A stretch of DNA of 64,000 nt. Origin: CAIWHR01 sp963813415 (lineage in GTDB: Bacteria; Pseudomonadota; Gammaproteobacteria; Burkholderiales; Casimicrobiaceae). The first letter of the stretch is position 1. Every line of letters begins with the position of its first letter. Position numbers and translations under genes: made by a program. The stretch covers positions 310,001-374,000 of the forward strand of contig CAWEYW010000007.1 in the NCBI GenBank assembly GCA_963813415.1, read 5' to 3'. Of this stretch, positions 1 through 8,761 are shown one piece after another. Below the pieces are notes generated by a model. That model searched no databases. It saw only the letters and a list, made by a program, of their open reading frames with translations, and was not told the origin of the DNA.

Positions 1-388
1 GCAGGTACACGTTCTGGTTGGGCGTGCGGCCGTGAAGGTCTGCCCGCCGCGTGCGCAGCATGGGCGTGCCTTCGTCGTCGGTCGCGGGCGCCGCCGAGGC
101 CGCGGCGGCCTGTGCCTGCGTGGTCAGCTCGATCACGCCGAGCTGGATGTCATCGACCGACAGCGGCTTCTCGGCCATGGCGTAGAAACGCCGGAGCGCG
201 TCGGCGGCGAGCGCCGCCTGCCCCTGCGTGCCGGTCAGCACGAAGGCACCGCCACGATGCGCGATGGTGACGTCGAGCGCCGCCTCGATCTGGCGGAGGT
301 TCGCCTCGAGCGGCCCGCACAGATTGGCGAGCGCGCGATTATCCAGGGGGTCGAACGAGAGCTCGACCTGTTCGCGGGGAGCAGCCAT
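1..388 (-). CDS. phoH: PhoH family protein, N-terminal part (runs off the left edge)
   Basis: PhoH-like predicted ATPase or RNA-associated protein. About 129 N-terminal residues are visible; the P-loop domain lies beyond the window. The start (MAAPREQVELSF) is followed by an N-terminal domain that reads like a KH-type fold (FDPLDNRALANLCGPLEANL) and by the family-typical linker LRTRRADLHGRTPNQ just before the edge. In betaproteobacteria phoH normally follows miaB directly (miaB-phoH-ybeY). Here both are on the same strand but a 2.8 kb metalloprotease gene lies between them. Family assignment is firm; the biochemical role of the family is not well settled. Confidence 0.88.
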   Translation of the reverse strand, partial: MAAPREQVELSFDPLDNRALANLCGPLEANLRQIEAALDVTIAHRGGAFVLTGTQGQAALAADALRRFYAMAEKPLSVDDIQLGVIELTTQAQAAAASAAPATDDEGTPMLRTRRADLHGRTPNQNVYL

Positions 389-464
389 GGATGCCGATTA
401 TGGCATCCGGGCGCCTGTTCGGTTCAGCCCGGGCGCGGCGTACGGTGCCGCGCCCGTTCCCGGC

Positions 465-3239
465 CTATACCCCGGGCCGCACGATGGGTGCGCGAATCGC
501 CTCGTCCAGCGTGGCGTAGCACTCGGCCAGGTGCGCGCGCGCTTCCTTGGACAGCCAGGGCTTGTTCTGCGCAGCGAGGATCTCGCCGCGCAGGTCGCGC
601 GCCTCTTCACGCAGCAGGGCACGCGCATCGGCCGGCCCCGCGGCTGCCGGGCGGACCAGCGCCATGGCGATGCGGTTGACGTGCTCGCGCTGCAGGTTGC
701 GGCGGAACAGGTTGATGTCGCGGCGGGTCTTGAGCTCGCTCCAGATGGCGTTGTGCAATGCGTCATACAGCTCGGAGAGGCGAAGACTCTGCTCGGGGTT
801 GGCGACCTTCGATTCGGAATCGAGAAGGCGTGTCGCCACCGCGGGATCCATGAGCTGGCCGAGCGCGCCCGATTGCAGCGCAAGGACCCGGTTGGTGAGG
901 CTGAAGTCCGGATTCGTTGGCCACGACGCCATGAGATAGTCGACGCCCATGCGCTGCATGAACTCGGGCTGGAAGCGGAAGCTGTCGGCCGAGAAAATGT
1001 TGTCCGTGAGGAGCTTCAACGCAGCGCGCTGCTTGTCCGGTGTAACGGGGGTCAGCGGATTGCGCCCGGTGCCCGCGTAGTCGCGCACGTACGACACCCC
1101 CGATACGTACTTCGACGCGACCTGCGCGGCGCGCAATGTCTGGCGCAAGCCGGAGTCGAAGCTGCGCCGCAGCACGTCGTAGGGCTGTCCCGCCGACAGG
1201 TGCTTGTTCTGCAGTCGCGCCCAGAGCTCGTCGGTGAGCTTGAAGCGGCGGTCGAGATACGCCAGGGAATCGCTGCCGAAATCGAACTGGCTGGCGTCCG
1301 GATCGACCCCCGACGAGGACTCCTCATCCGACGAGAACGCGAGATCCGGCTCGGTCGAGCCGCGGGCGGCGATCTTGGCGAGCTCTGCCTTCTCCGTGGC
1401 GGGATCGAGCGGCTTGTACGCGTACTCGATGGCCCAGTAGTCGTAGGGACCGAGCGTGGACTGGTGGAATTCGCCTTGCGGCTCGCCCTTGAGCGCGAGG
1501 TTGACCGGCGCGTAGTCCATCACCGATCCGGCGAGACCGTGCTTGGAGGTGAATTCGCGGTCGGACAGTTTTTCCAGCGGATAGGCCGTCGAGCCGCGGA
1601 AGTTGTGCCGCAGTCCGAGCGCGTGGCCGACCTCGTGCATCACCACGTCCTTGAGGGCGCCCATCACGAACGCCTCGACCTCGGGACCGTCCGCCTCGAT
1701 GTCGCCGCGCTCGAGCAGCAGGTCGAGGCCGAACTGCGTCTCGTCGAGCGCCGCGGCGGCGTAATCGCAGGAGCGGTCGTTGCGGGCGCGACGATCCTTG
1801 GCGGCCATGGCCGCCTGCGCTGCCGGCCATGCTGCCGTGCCGAGCTCCTCGCGCAGGAAACGGCGGTCGCCGCGCGCCCAGTTTTCCGGGATCGCCACGT
1901 CGGCGTCGAGGATCTCGCCAGTGCGCGGGTCGACGTCGCTCGGGCCAATCGCGAAGCCGACGTCCGTGCCCGAGAACCACCGCACGGTCGCGTGCCGGGC
2001 GTCGGCGGTCTCGAACTCGGCGTCGTCGGGCTGCTGCTCGACCACGATGGCATTCCTGAAGCCGATGCGCTCGAACGCCTTGTTCCACTCGAGGATGCCC
2101 TCGCGCACCGCGGCGCGGTATTTCTCGGGGACGTTGCGGTCGATCCAGAACGTGATGGGCTTCACCGGGTCCGAGAGCTCGGCGGCGGGGTCCTTTTTCT
2201 CGAGGCGCCAGCGATCGACGAAATGCTTGCGCGCCGTGTAATGCAGGTCGTCGGTGTAGTCCGAAACCTCGGACGCAAAGTGCCCGATGCGCGGATCGGC
2301 GATGCGCGGCGTCATCGGCGGAGGAAGCTCGGCGAAGCTGTACTGGATGCCGAGGAACAGGCTGCGCGCATCGGGCAGGTTCTCGAAGGCGGCCATGCCG
2401 TGCCCGCCGCCGCCGCCCTTGCTGCTGCTGTAGTGCGCGAGCACCAGGAACGAGCTTTCCTCATGGGTGCCGTACGCCTTCTCGATGCTCGAGTTGCGCG
2501 GATCGAACGAATAACCGCGCTTGTACACGCCTTCCGCGAAGCGCGACACCGCGGGCAGGTCATTGAGCAGCAGCATGTTGGCCTCCACCAGCACGGACTT
2601 GCGGGTGGGGTGCGGCTGGCTCAGCACGGGTGCGTACGCGAGCAGGCTGTCGGAGTAGCTCTCGTGCACGAGGCGCGCCATGGGCGTGCCTTCCTTCGCA
2701 GTGAACTGCGTATTGCTCGCGATGAGCTGCACGTTGTTGCCGACACGCTTGAACCGCGCGACCTGGCTGAAGCCCATCATGCCGCCGTAGACGCCTTTCT
2801 CGCCGATGCCGCGGACATGATTCAGCTGGAACAGGAACGGAACGTTGAGCTGGTCTTCCGCGATCTCGATGAAGATCTTCTCGTCCTTCTGCCACATGCG
2901 GAAGTAGCCGGGGATTTCCTTCGCATCCCTGACGACGTCGGCGAACGGGCGCGGCTGCCCCTGTGACACGGCGGCGGCGGCAGCAGCGGCTGCTGCGGCA
3001 GCGGCGGGTGGCATCGCCTGGGCGTTGCCGCCGGGATTGTGCGCGCTGCGCGCATTCGTCGCCGCCTGCGCAGCGGCGATGCCGGTCTTGGTGGCATCCG
3101 TCGCATCGGCGTTCGACGCCGGTAGCAGGCGGTCGATCGGAATCGACGCGCAGCCGGAAAGCAACGATCCGGCGGCGATCAGTGCGAGCGCCGAGCGGCG
3201 CAGGTGCAAGGAGCTGAAGCGAGCGGGGGTGCTCTGCAT
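465..3239 (-). CDS. zinc-dependent metalloprotease lipoprotein (DUF5117/DUF4953 type)
   Basis: Predicted cell-envelope metzincin-like protease of 924 residues. The chosen start gives a lipoprotein signal peptide with lipobox LLSGC, lipidated Cys at residue 30. A linker with a run of about 13 alanines near residues 79-91 follows. The catalytic motif HEVGHALGLRH is at residues 535-545 and fits HExxHxxGxxH, with the zinc ligands H535, H539 and H545 and catalytic E536. An SVMDY segment downstream is the expected Met-turn. A longer in-frame start 44 codons upstream would bury the signal peptide, so it was not used. Substrate is unknown. The gene separates miaB from phoH, which are usually adjacent. 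Alternative: an inactive paralogue, but all catalytic residues are present. Confidence 0.87.
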   Translation of the reverse strand: MQSTPARFSSLHLRRSALALIAAGSLLSGCASIPIDRLLPASNADATDATKTGIAAAQAATNARSAHNPGGNAQAMPPAAAAAAAAAAAAVSQGQPRPFADVVRDAKEIPGYFRMWQKDEKIFIEIAEDQLNVPFLFQLNHVRGIGEKGVYGGMMGFSQVARFKRVGNNVQLIASNTQFTAKEGTPMARLVHESYSDSLLAYAPVLSQPHPTRKSVLVEANMLLLNDLPAVSRFAEGVYKRGYSFDPRNSSIEKAYGTHEESSFLVLAHYSSSKGGGGGHGMAAFENLPDARSLFLGIQYSFAELPPPMTPRIADPRIGHFASEVSDYTDDLHYTARKHFVDRWRLEKKDPAAELSDPVKPITFWIDRNVPEKYRAAVREGILEWNKAFERIGFRNAIVVEQQPDDAEFETADARHATVRWFSGTDVGFAIGPSDVDPRTGEILDADVAIPENWARGDRRFLREELGTAAWPAAQAAMAAKDRRARNDRSCDYAAAALDETQFGLDLLLERGDIEADGPEVEAFVMGALKDVVMHEVGHALGLRHNFRGSTAYPLEKLSDREFTSKHGLAGSVMDYAPVNLALKGEPQGEFHQSTLGPYDYWAIEYAYKPLDPATEKAELAKIAARGSTEPDLAFSSDEESSSGVDPDASQFDFGSDSLAYLDRRFKLTDELWARLQNKHLSAGQPYDVLRRSFDSGLRQTLRAAQVASKYVSGVSYVRDYAGTGRNPLTPVTPDKQRAALKLLTDNIFSADSFRFQPEFMQRMGVDYLMASWPTNPDFSLTNRVLALQSGALGQLMDPAVATRLLDSESKVANPEQSLRLSELYDALHNAIWSELKTRRDINLFRRNLQREHVNRIAMALVRPAAAGPADARALLREEARDLRGEILAAQNKPWLSKEARAHLAECYATLDEAIRAPIVRPGV

Positions 3240-3381
3240 GTCGTGACCTCGACGATGTTCGGCATCCCGGTTGGGCGGGTACCGAAGGTGGCAAAGATTC
3301 GCCGCACGGCTCTGGTCACAATCGGCCGTTTTCCACGGGCTGATGCACTCTCCCTCATCAGCCTGCTGCATGCGGTGGCGT

Positions 3382-4713
3382 TCAAAGTTCGCCGCGGAGC
3401 GAGTGCGGGTGGGCAGCCGTGATCGCTACGTCGACGTAGCGATGCACGAGCTCGCGGCCGCCCGCGAAGTTGACGACGCGGTTGTTCGCCGTCCGCGCGG
3501 CGAGCTCCGTCTTGTCCTTGGTTGCGGCGCCGGTAACCAGCACGCGTTGGCGGGAACCGACCATCGCATCGCTCCGGGCGCGGTACTGCGCGTCCAGCAA
3601 CTGCTGCAGACGCGCAAGGCGTGCCTGCTGCATGGCCGGGGGGACCTGCTCGGCCATCTCGGCGGCGGGCGTACCCGGCCGCGGGCTGTACGCAAAGCTG
3701 AACGCGCCGTCGAAGCCGACGTCCTCGACGAGGCGCAGGGTCTGCTCGAAGTCCGGCTCCGTCTCGCCGGGGAAGCCAACGATGAAATCGGACGTCAGCG
3801 AAAGATCGGGGCGTGCGGCGCGCAGCCGTCGCACGATCGACTTGTACTCGAGCGCCGTGTAGCCGCGTTTCATGGCGGCGAGCACGCGGTCGGAACCCGA
3901 CTGCACGGGCAGATGCAGGTGCGATACCAGCTTCGGGAGCCGCCCGTACAGCGCGATCAGCCGCGGCGTCATTTCCCGCGGGTGCGAGGTCGTGTAGCGG
4001 ATCCGCTCGATGCCGGGAATCTCGGCGACGGTCTCGAGCAAGGTGGCGAAATCCATGATATCGGCCGCGCCTCGCGTCGCCGGTCCACGGTAGGCGTTCA
4101 CGTTCTGGCCGAGCAGCGTCACTTCGTGCACGCCCTGGTCGGCGAGGTCCGCGATCTCGGTGAGCACGTCGTCGAAGGCGCGCGAGACTTCCTCGCCGCG
4201 GGTGTAGGGGACCACGCAGAACGAGCAGTACTTGCTGCACCCCTCCATGATCGACACGAATGCACTGGCGCCGTCGACCGTCGGCGGCGGCAGGTGATCG
4301 AACTTCTCCACCTCGGGGAAGCTGATGTCCACCTGCGGCACGCCGCTCGCGCGGCGCTCGCGGATGAGCTGCGGCAGCCGATGCAGCGTCTGCGGCCCGA
4401 ACACCACATCCACATAGGGCGCCCGGCGAACAATGGCCGCGCCTTCCTGGCTCGCCACGCAGCCGCCCACGCCGATGATGAGGTCGGGACGCTCCGCCTT
4501 GAGGGCGCGGACGCGTCCGAGATCGTGGAACACGCGCTCCTGCGCCTTCTCGCGTACGGAGCAAGTGTTGAACAGGATGACGTCGGCGTCCTGCGGCTGG
4601 TCGGTAAGCGCCAGCCCGTCGGACGCACCAAGCACCTCGGCCATCCTGGCCGAGTCGTACTCGTTCATCTGGCACCCGAAGGTGCGGATGTACAGCTTGC
4701 GTTTCACGGACAT
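3382..4713 (-). CDS. miaB: tRNA-2-methylthio-N6-dimethylallyladenosine synthase MiaB
   Basis: Radical-SAM methylthiotransferase that adds the 2-methylthio group to i6A37 in tRNAs reading UNN codons. The 443-residue length is normal. The N-terminal UPF0004 domain carries the three cluster cysteines C14 (TFGCQMNEYDS), C51 (NTCSVREKA) and C85 (GGCVASQEG). The radical-SAM CxxxCxxC is C159-C163-C166 (MEGCSKYCSFC). A C-terminal TRAM domain reads around RQRVLVTGAATKDKTELAART. It is transcribed away from the cobalamin riboswitch and toward phoH. Intact and typical, with high certainty. Confidence 0.97.
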   Translation of the reverse strand: MSVKRKLYIRTFGCQMNEYDSARMAEVLGASDGLALTDQPQDADVILFNTCSVREKAQERVFHDLGRVRALKAERPDLIIGVGGCVASQEGAAIVRRAPYVDVVFGPQTLHRLPQLIRERRASGVPQVDISFPEVEKFDHLPPPTVDGASAFVSIMEGCSKYCSFCVVPYTRGEEVSRAFDDVLTEIADLADQGVHEVTLLGQNVNAYRGPATRGAADIMDFATLLETVAEIPGIERIRYTTSHPREMTPRLIALYGRLPKLVSHLHLPVQSGSDRVLAAMKRGYTALEYKSIVRRLRAARPDLSLTSDFIVGFPGETEPDFEQTLRLVEDVGFDGAFSFAYSPRPGTPAAEMAEQVPPAMQQARLARLQQLLDAQYRARSDAMVGSRQRVLVTGAATKDKTELAARTANNRVVNFAGGRELVHRYVDVAITAAHPHSLRGEL

Positions 4714-4904
4714 CGCCGCGGTCCAGGGGAGGACAAACGGCGTCGAAGCGGGGGTCCCACAAGTGTACTCGAATGTCGCAGTTGCGTCTGTCGGTCGCGC
4801 GTCGTTTCGTATCGACCGCCTGTCTGATCCAGTACCCGGGATAGCGGCAGGGTGATCGCATTTGCCTGCCAGTGCGCGTCATGCAGATGCGCTAACATTC
4901 GCCA

Positions 4905-5105
4905 CAGCAGGTGTCCGCTGCGCGTTCCGGCGCGGCGGGTGAAACGGGAATGCGGTGTCGCGCGAGATCATCGCGCCAAGCCGCGGCTGCCCCCGCAACG
5001 GTAGGCCAGCGTGGGACGTCCACGACGCCACTGTCGTCGCGCCGCGAGGCACGAGGATGGGAAGGCGGGCGTCCAAGGCTGGCGAGCCCGGAGACCGGCC
5101 TGCGC
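4905..5105 (+). promoter_or_regulatory. cobalamin (AdoCbl) riboswitch
   Basis: The leader of btuB holds the conserved cobalamin-aptamer pieces in order: a GCAGG strand (4907-4911), GGTGAAACGGGAAT with GCGGTG after it (about 4938-4956), the B12-box-type GCTGCCCCCGCAACGGTAG (about 4986-5004), and the 3' AGCCCGGAGACCGGCC (5085-5100) closing against CCTGC (5099-5103). A -10-like TAACAT (4893-4898) sits just upstream, consistent with transcription starting at the aptamer edge. Ligand-bound RNA is expected to repress btuB-btuF. Edges are good to about 5-10 nt. Confidence 0.93.
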
Positions 5106-5137
5106 CCGATCGCCCGCTTGCGGGACGGTCGGTTCGC

Positions 5138-5163
5138 GCGGACGGCGCTCGCGTGCCGTCCGC
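5138..5163 (+). promoter_or_regulatory. hairpin in the riboswitch expression platform
   Basis: A perfect 9-bp stem (GCGGACGGC, 5138-5146, with GCCGTCCGC, 5155-5163) and an 8-nt loop lie between the cobalamin aptamer and the btuB start. No U-tract follows, so control of translation initiation is more likely than a terminator. The role is inferred from position. Confidence 0.5.
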
Positions 5164-5210
5164 TCCACGTCGAAACGCCGTGCGGGGTCGCATGGCTTGT
5201 GGAGTGCAGC

Positions 5211-7085
5211 ATGCCCTTTTCCCTCGCCCGCCCGCGTGGTGCGACGCCATCGTGCGTTTTCGCGTTGCTGTCGGTCCTCGCCGCCGCCCCGCCGGCATAC
5301 GCGCAGACACTCGCAGCAGCCGTGTTCCCCCCGGTCGTCGTCACGGCCACCCGATCGCCGCAGCGTGCCGAGGACGCCCTCGCCGACATCACGGTGATCG
5401 ACCAGGACGAGATCGCGCGCGCCGGTCCGGGCGGACTGGCGGCGCTGCTGCAGCGCCAGCCGGGTGTCGAGATCACGCGCAACGGCGGGCCCGCCGGAGT
5501 GTCGAGCGTGTTCCTTCGCGGCACCAACCGCGGCCAGACGATCGTGCTGATCGACGGGGTGCGGGTCGGGTCGGCCAGCACCGGCGCCGCGACGCTGGAG
5601 GCCATTCCGCTCACCGACATCGAGCGCATCGAGATCCTCCGCGGACCGGCGTCGGGGTTGTATGGCGCCGATGCGATCGGCGGCGTCATCCAGGTATTCA
5701 CGCGGCGCGGCGGCGACGCGCTGTCGGGTGGCGCGCAGGCGGGCTACGGCACCTACGACACGCGCGAGGCGTCCGGCAGCATCGCCGGGGCGGCGGGTCC
5801 GGTGCGCTTCGCGGTCTCGGGATCGCACCGGACGAGCCGCGGTTTCAATGCCGTGACGAACCCTGACGACTTCAACTTCAACCCCGACCGTGACGGTTAC
5901 GCGGCCGACAGTGGCAGCGCGAATGCCCAGTGGACGTGGGCTCCGGGACAGGTGCTGGGCGGCGGGTACCTGCGTAGCCGCGTCGACGCGCAATACGACG
6001 GCGGGCCGGGGCACGATGACCGCACCATCACCGTGATCGAGACGACCCGGCTCACGAGCGACAATCGGCTTGCGCCACGCTGGCTGTCGCGGATCACGAT
6101 CGGCGAGAGCACGGACGACAGCGTGTCGCGCACGGGGTTCGGCGATTTTCCGTTCCGCACGCGGGAGCGCCAGTACGCCTGGCTCAACGACGTGCAAGCC
6201 CTGGCGGGTGCCGTGACGCTCGGTGCGGAGCGGCGCGAGGAGCGCGTCGCCGCCGATGCGGGATTCGCGGTCACCGGGCGGGACACCAATGCCGTCCTTG
6301 CGCTGTACCAGTGGCGCGGAGGCGCGCACGCGGCACAGGCCAACGTACGTTACGACGACTCCTCGCAATTCGGCGGGCGCACGACCGGCGGGGTGCGTTA
6401 CGCGTATCGCCTTTCGCCTGCGCTGGAGCTTTCGGCGGCGGCCAGCACCGCGTTCAAGGCGCCGTCCTTCAACGATCTCTACTACCCGGACTTTTCCAAT
6501 CCGGCGCTGCGGCCCGAAACGGCGCGCAACGTCGAAGCGGGCGCGACGTGGCGCGCGAGCACGATGCTTGCCGGGAGTGCATTCGCGTGGGAAGCGAGAG
6601 CGGTGGCCTACCGCAATCGCGTACGCGACCTGATCGTATTCGAGTGCGACGCGCAATTCGTGTGCGCGCCGCAGAACGTCGCGGACGCGACGCTCACCGG
6701 CGCGACCGTCGTGCTCGATGCGCGGCATGGCGGCACGTCGATGGTGGCATCGCTCGACGTGCAGGACCCGCGCGACGATCGCACCGATCTCCTGCTGCCG
6801 CGGCGTGCGCGCCAGCACGGGGTGATCAAGCTGGCGCGGCAGTGGGGCCCGGTGACGCTCACGACGGAGTTCGTCGCGTCCTCCCACCGCTTCGACGACG
6901 TCGACAACGTGCGGCGCCTCGGCGGCTACGGCATCGTGAATGTCACCGCGGAGTGGGCGTTCGCGCGCGACTGGTCTCTGCTGGTGCGCGGCGACAACGT
7001 GTTCGACCGCCAGTACGAGCTCGCCGCCAATTACTCGACGGGCGGCGCCACGGTGTTCGCGGCGCTCCGCTGGCTGCCACGATGA
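5211..7085 (+). CDS. btuB: TonB-dependent outer-membrane cobalamin receptor BtuB
   Basis: Outer-membrane receptor that imports cobalamins with TonB energy. The chosen ATG (5211) is preceded by GGAG and gives a signal peptide ending PAYAQ, then a TonB-box-like PPVVVTATR. The plug domain is clear (GLAALLQRQPGVEITRNGG, SSVFLRGTNRGQ, ERIEILRGPASGLYGADA), followed by a beta-barrel of normal size; 624 residues in total. Extending the frame upstream would run into the riboswitch RNA, so the longer form is rejected. It overlaps the next gene by ATGA, which indicates co-translation with btuF. The riboswitch supports cobalamin rather than iron as substrate. Confidence 0.93.
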   Translation: MPFSLARPRGATPSCVFALLSVLAAAPPAYAQTLAAAVFPPVVVTATRSPQRAEDALADITVIDQDEIARAGPGGLAALLQRQPGVEITRNGGPAGVSSVFLRGTNRGQTIVLIDGVRVGSASTGAATLEAIPLTDIERIEILRGPASGLYGADAIGGVIQVFTRRGGDALSGGAQAGYGTYDTREASGSIAGAAGPVRFAVSGSHRTSRGFNAVTNPDDFNFNPDRDGYAADSGSANAQWTWAPGQVLGGGYLRSRVDAQYDGGPGHDDRTITVIETTRLTSDNRLAPRWLSRITIGESTDDSVSRTGFGDFPFRTRERQYAWLNDVQALAGAVTLGAERREERVAADAGFAVTGRDTNAVLALYQWRGGAHAAQANVRYDDSSQFGGRTTGGVRYAYRLSPALELSAAASTAFKAPSFNDLYYPDFSNPALRPETARNVEAGATWRASTMLAGSAFAWEARAVAYRNRVRDLIVFECDAQFVCAPQNVADATLTGATVVLDARHGGTSMVASLDVQDPRDDRTDLLLPRRARQHGVIKLARQWGPVTLTTEFVASSHRFDDVDNVRRLGGYGIVNVTAEWAFARDWSLLVRGDNVFDRQYELAANYSTGGATVFAALRWLPR

Positions 7086-7981
7086 CGCTGCGCGCACTGC
7101 TGTTCGCGGCAGCGATACTGGCGGCGCCGCTCGAGGCGAGCGCGCAGATCAGCGTCACCGACGACACAGGCATCACCGTCTCCGTCGCGCGCGCGCCGCA
7201 GCGCATCGTCAGCCTCGCGCCCAACGCCACCGAGATGGTCTTCGCCGCGGGTGCGGGACCGCGGCTGGTGGCAACGGTCGCCACGTCCGATTTTCCGCCG
7301 CCGGCGCGACAGCTGCCGCGGATCGGCGATGCAGCGAGCCTCGACCTGGAGCGAATCCTTGCACTGCAACCCGACCTGGTGGTGACGTGGCCTTACACCG
7401 TGCCGACGCAGCTTGCCGCGCTGCGGGCCCGCGGCATACCGATCTTCACCATCGATCCGCGTTCGGTGCAGGACATCGCGGGCGACGTCGAACGGCTTGG
7501 CATCCTGCTCGGAACCTCCGCCGTCGCGCAGGCTGCAGCTGCAGCGGTGCGCGCCCGCGAAGACGAATTGCAGCACCGCTTCGCGACGCGGCCGCCGGTG
7601 CGCGTGTTCTACGAGGTCTGGCCGACGCCGCTCGTCACACTGGGCGGCCGCCACCTGGTGAGCCGGGCGCTGGAGACGTGCGGCGGGCGCAACGTGTTCG
7701 CGACCCTCGACGCGCCGGCGCCGAACGTCAGCATCGAGGCGGTGCTGGAAGCGCGACCGGAGGCGATCGTCGCCGGTGCCGATGGTGGCCGCCGGCCCGC
7801 GTGGCTCGACGACTGGCGCCGCTGGTCCGCCCTGCCGGCGGTCGCGCACGGGAATCTCTTCGCCGTGAACGCCGACCTCCTGCATCGGTCAGGCCCGCGT
7901 TTTGTCGATGGCGTGGCGGAGTTGTGCGACGTTCTCGAACAGGCGCGCGCGCATCGCGTTCGGGCGACGGCCGCTCCCTGA
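7082..7981 (+). CDS. btuF: periplasmic cobalamin-binding protein BtuF
   Basis: ABC-transporter substrate-binding protein of the helical-backbone class, 299 residues, expected to carry cobalamin from BtuB to BtuCD. The signal peptide is MTLRALLFAAAILAAPLEAS with a cleavage site near ASA-Q. The mature start reads as a BtuF/FepB fold (ITVSVARAPQRIVSLAPNATEM), with PRIGDAASLDLERILALQPDLVV and a C-terminal VNADLLHRSGPRFVDG. The start overlaps the btuB stop by ATGA. Both the receptor and the binding protein are therefore on the riboswitch transcript. The permease and ATPase are encoded on the opposite strand, immediately downstream and convergent. Confidence 0.9.
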   Translation: MTLRALLFAAAILAAPLEASAQISVTDDTGITVSVARAPQRIVSLAPNATEMVFAAGAGPRLVATVATSDFPPPARQLPRIGDAASLDLERILALQPDLVVTWPYTVPTQLAALRARGIPIFTIDPRSVQDIAGDVERLGILLGTSAVAQAAAAAVRAREDELQHRFATRPPVRVFYEVWPTPLVTLGGRHLVSRALETCGGRNVFATLDAPAPNVSIEAVLEARPEAIVAGADGGRRPAWLDDWRRWSALPAVAHGNLFAVNADLLHRSGPRFVDGVAELCDVLEQARAHRVRATAAP

Positions 7982-7990
7982 CGCAATGGC

Positions 7991-8761
7991 TCAGGCTGGA
8001 AGCAGCGTACGGTAGGGCTCTTCGCCAACCGCCACGAGCGGCTGTCCGAAGAGCTCGGAAAGGTCCTTCGCGCCAAGCACGTCGCGCGCGGTGCCAAAAC
8101 GCGCCCGGCCGTGGCCGATGGCGATGGCGCTGTCGGCGTAACGCAACGCGAGATGCAGGTCGTGCAACACCAGCACCAGTGCCGTGCGTGCCTCGCGCTT
8201 GTGCCGCGACAGCAGGTCGAGGACGCCAATCTGGTGCCGCAGGTCGAGATGCGCCGTGGGCTCGTCGAGGAGCAGCAGGTGCGCGTCCTGCGCGAGCATC
8301 GCGGCGATGGCGACGCGGCGCCGCTCGCCGCCGGACAGCGTCGCGACCTCGCGGGCCTCGAGTGCGTCGAGGCCGACGCTCGCGAGCGCGGCGCGGGCCT
8401 TGTCGACGTCGTCCGCCGACTCCCAGCGCCATGGCTTGACGTGCGGATGGCGGCCGACAAGGACCGTTTCGAGCACCGTGGCCGGAAACGCGTCATGATC
8501 GTACTGCGGCAGCCATGCGCGCCGGCGCGCCCGCTCCCGCGCATCGAGAGCGTCGATGGACTTCCCGTCGTAGGCGATGCTGCCGCGCGACGCGGGCAAC
8601 AAGCCCGCAAGCGTGCCGAGCAGCGTCGTCTTCCCAGCTCCGTTGGGGCCGACGATGACGGCGCATTCGCCCGGCGCGATGGCGAAGTCGAGCCCTTCGC
8701 AGAACACGCGATCGGCGATGCCCACCGTCAGGCCGGTGACGGCGAGGCGCGCGGTGCTCAC
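7991..8761 (-). CDS. btuD: cobalamin ABC transporter ATP-binding protein BtuD
   Basis: ATPase of the cobalamin importer, 256 residues from a GTG at 8761. Walker A is GPNGAGKTT, the signature is LSGGE, and Walker B is LLLLDEPTAHLD, followed by the switch histidine in LVLHDLH. The GTG overlaps the btuC stop as GTGA and has GGGG about 6 nt upstream. An ATG at 8779 (6 more residues) is the alternative but lacks a visible ribosome site. Iron-siderophore ATPases (FecE/FhuC) are close relatives; the neighbouring riboswitch and btuBF argue for cobalamin. Confidence 0.88.
   Translation of the reverse strand: MSTARLAVTGLTVGIADRVFCEGLDFAIAPGECAVIVGPNGAGKTTLLGTLAGLLPASRGSIAYDGKSIDALDARERARRRAWLPQYDHDAFPATVLETVLVGRHPHVKPWRWESADDVDKARAALASVGLDALEAREVATLSGGERRRVAIAAMLAQDAHLLLLDEPTAHLDLRHQIGVLDLLSRHKREARTALVLVLHDLHLALRYADSAIAIGHGRARFGTARDVLGAKDLSELFGQPLVAVGEEPYRTLLPA

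Noticed and set aside
228..2966. 912-codon plus-strand open frame opposite the metalloprotease
   Set aside because: Complementary shadow of a gene with an intact signal peptide and zinc motif; the shadow product has no recognisable motif.
2961..3005. GCN-rich tract as a DNA repeat of interest
   Set aside because: It encodes the poly-Ala linker of the metalloprotease and is imperfect at codon level; ordinary low complexity.
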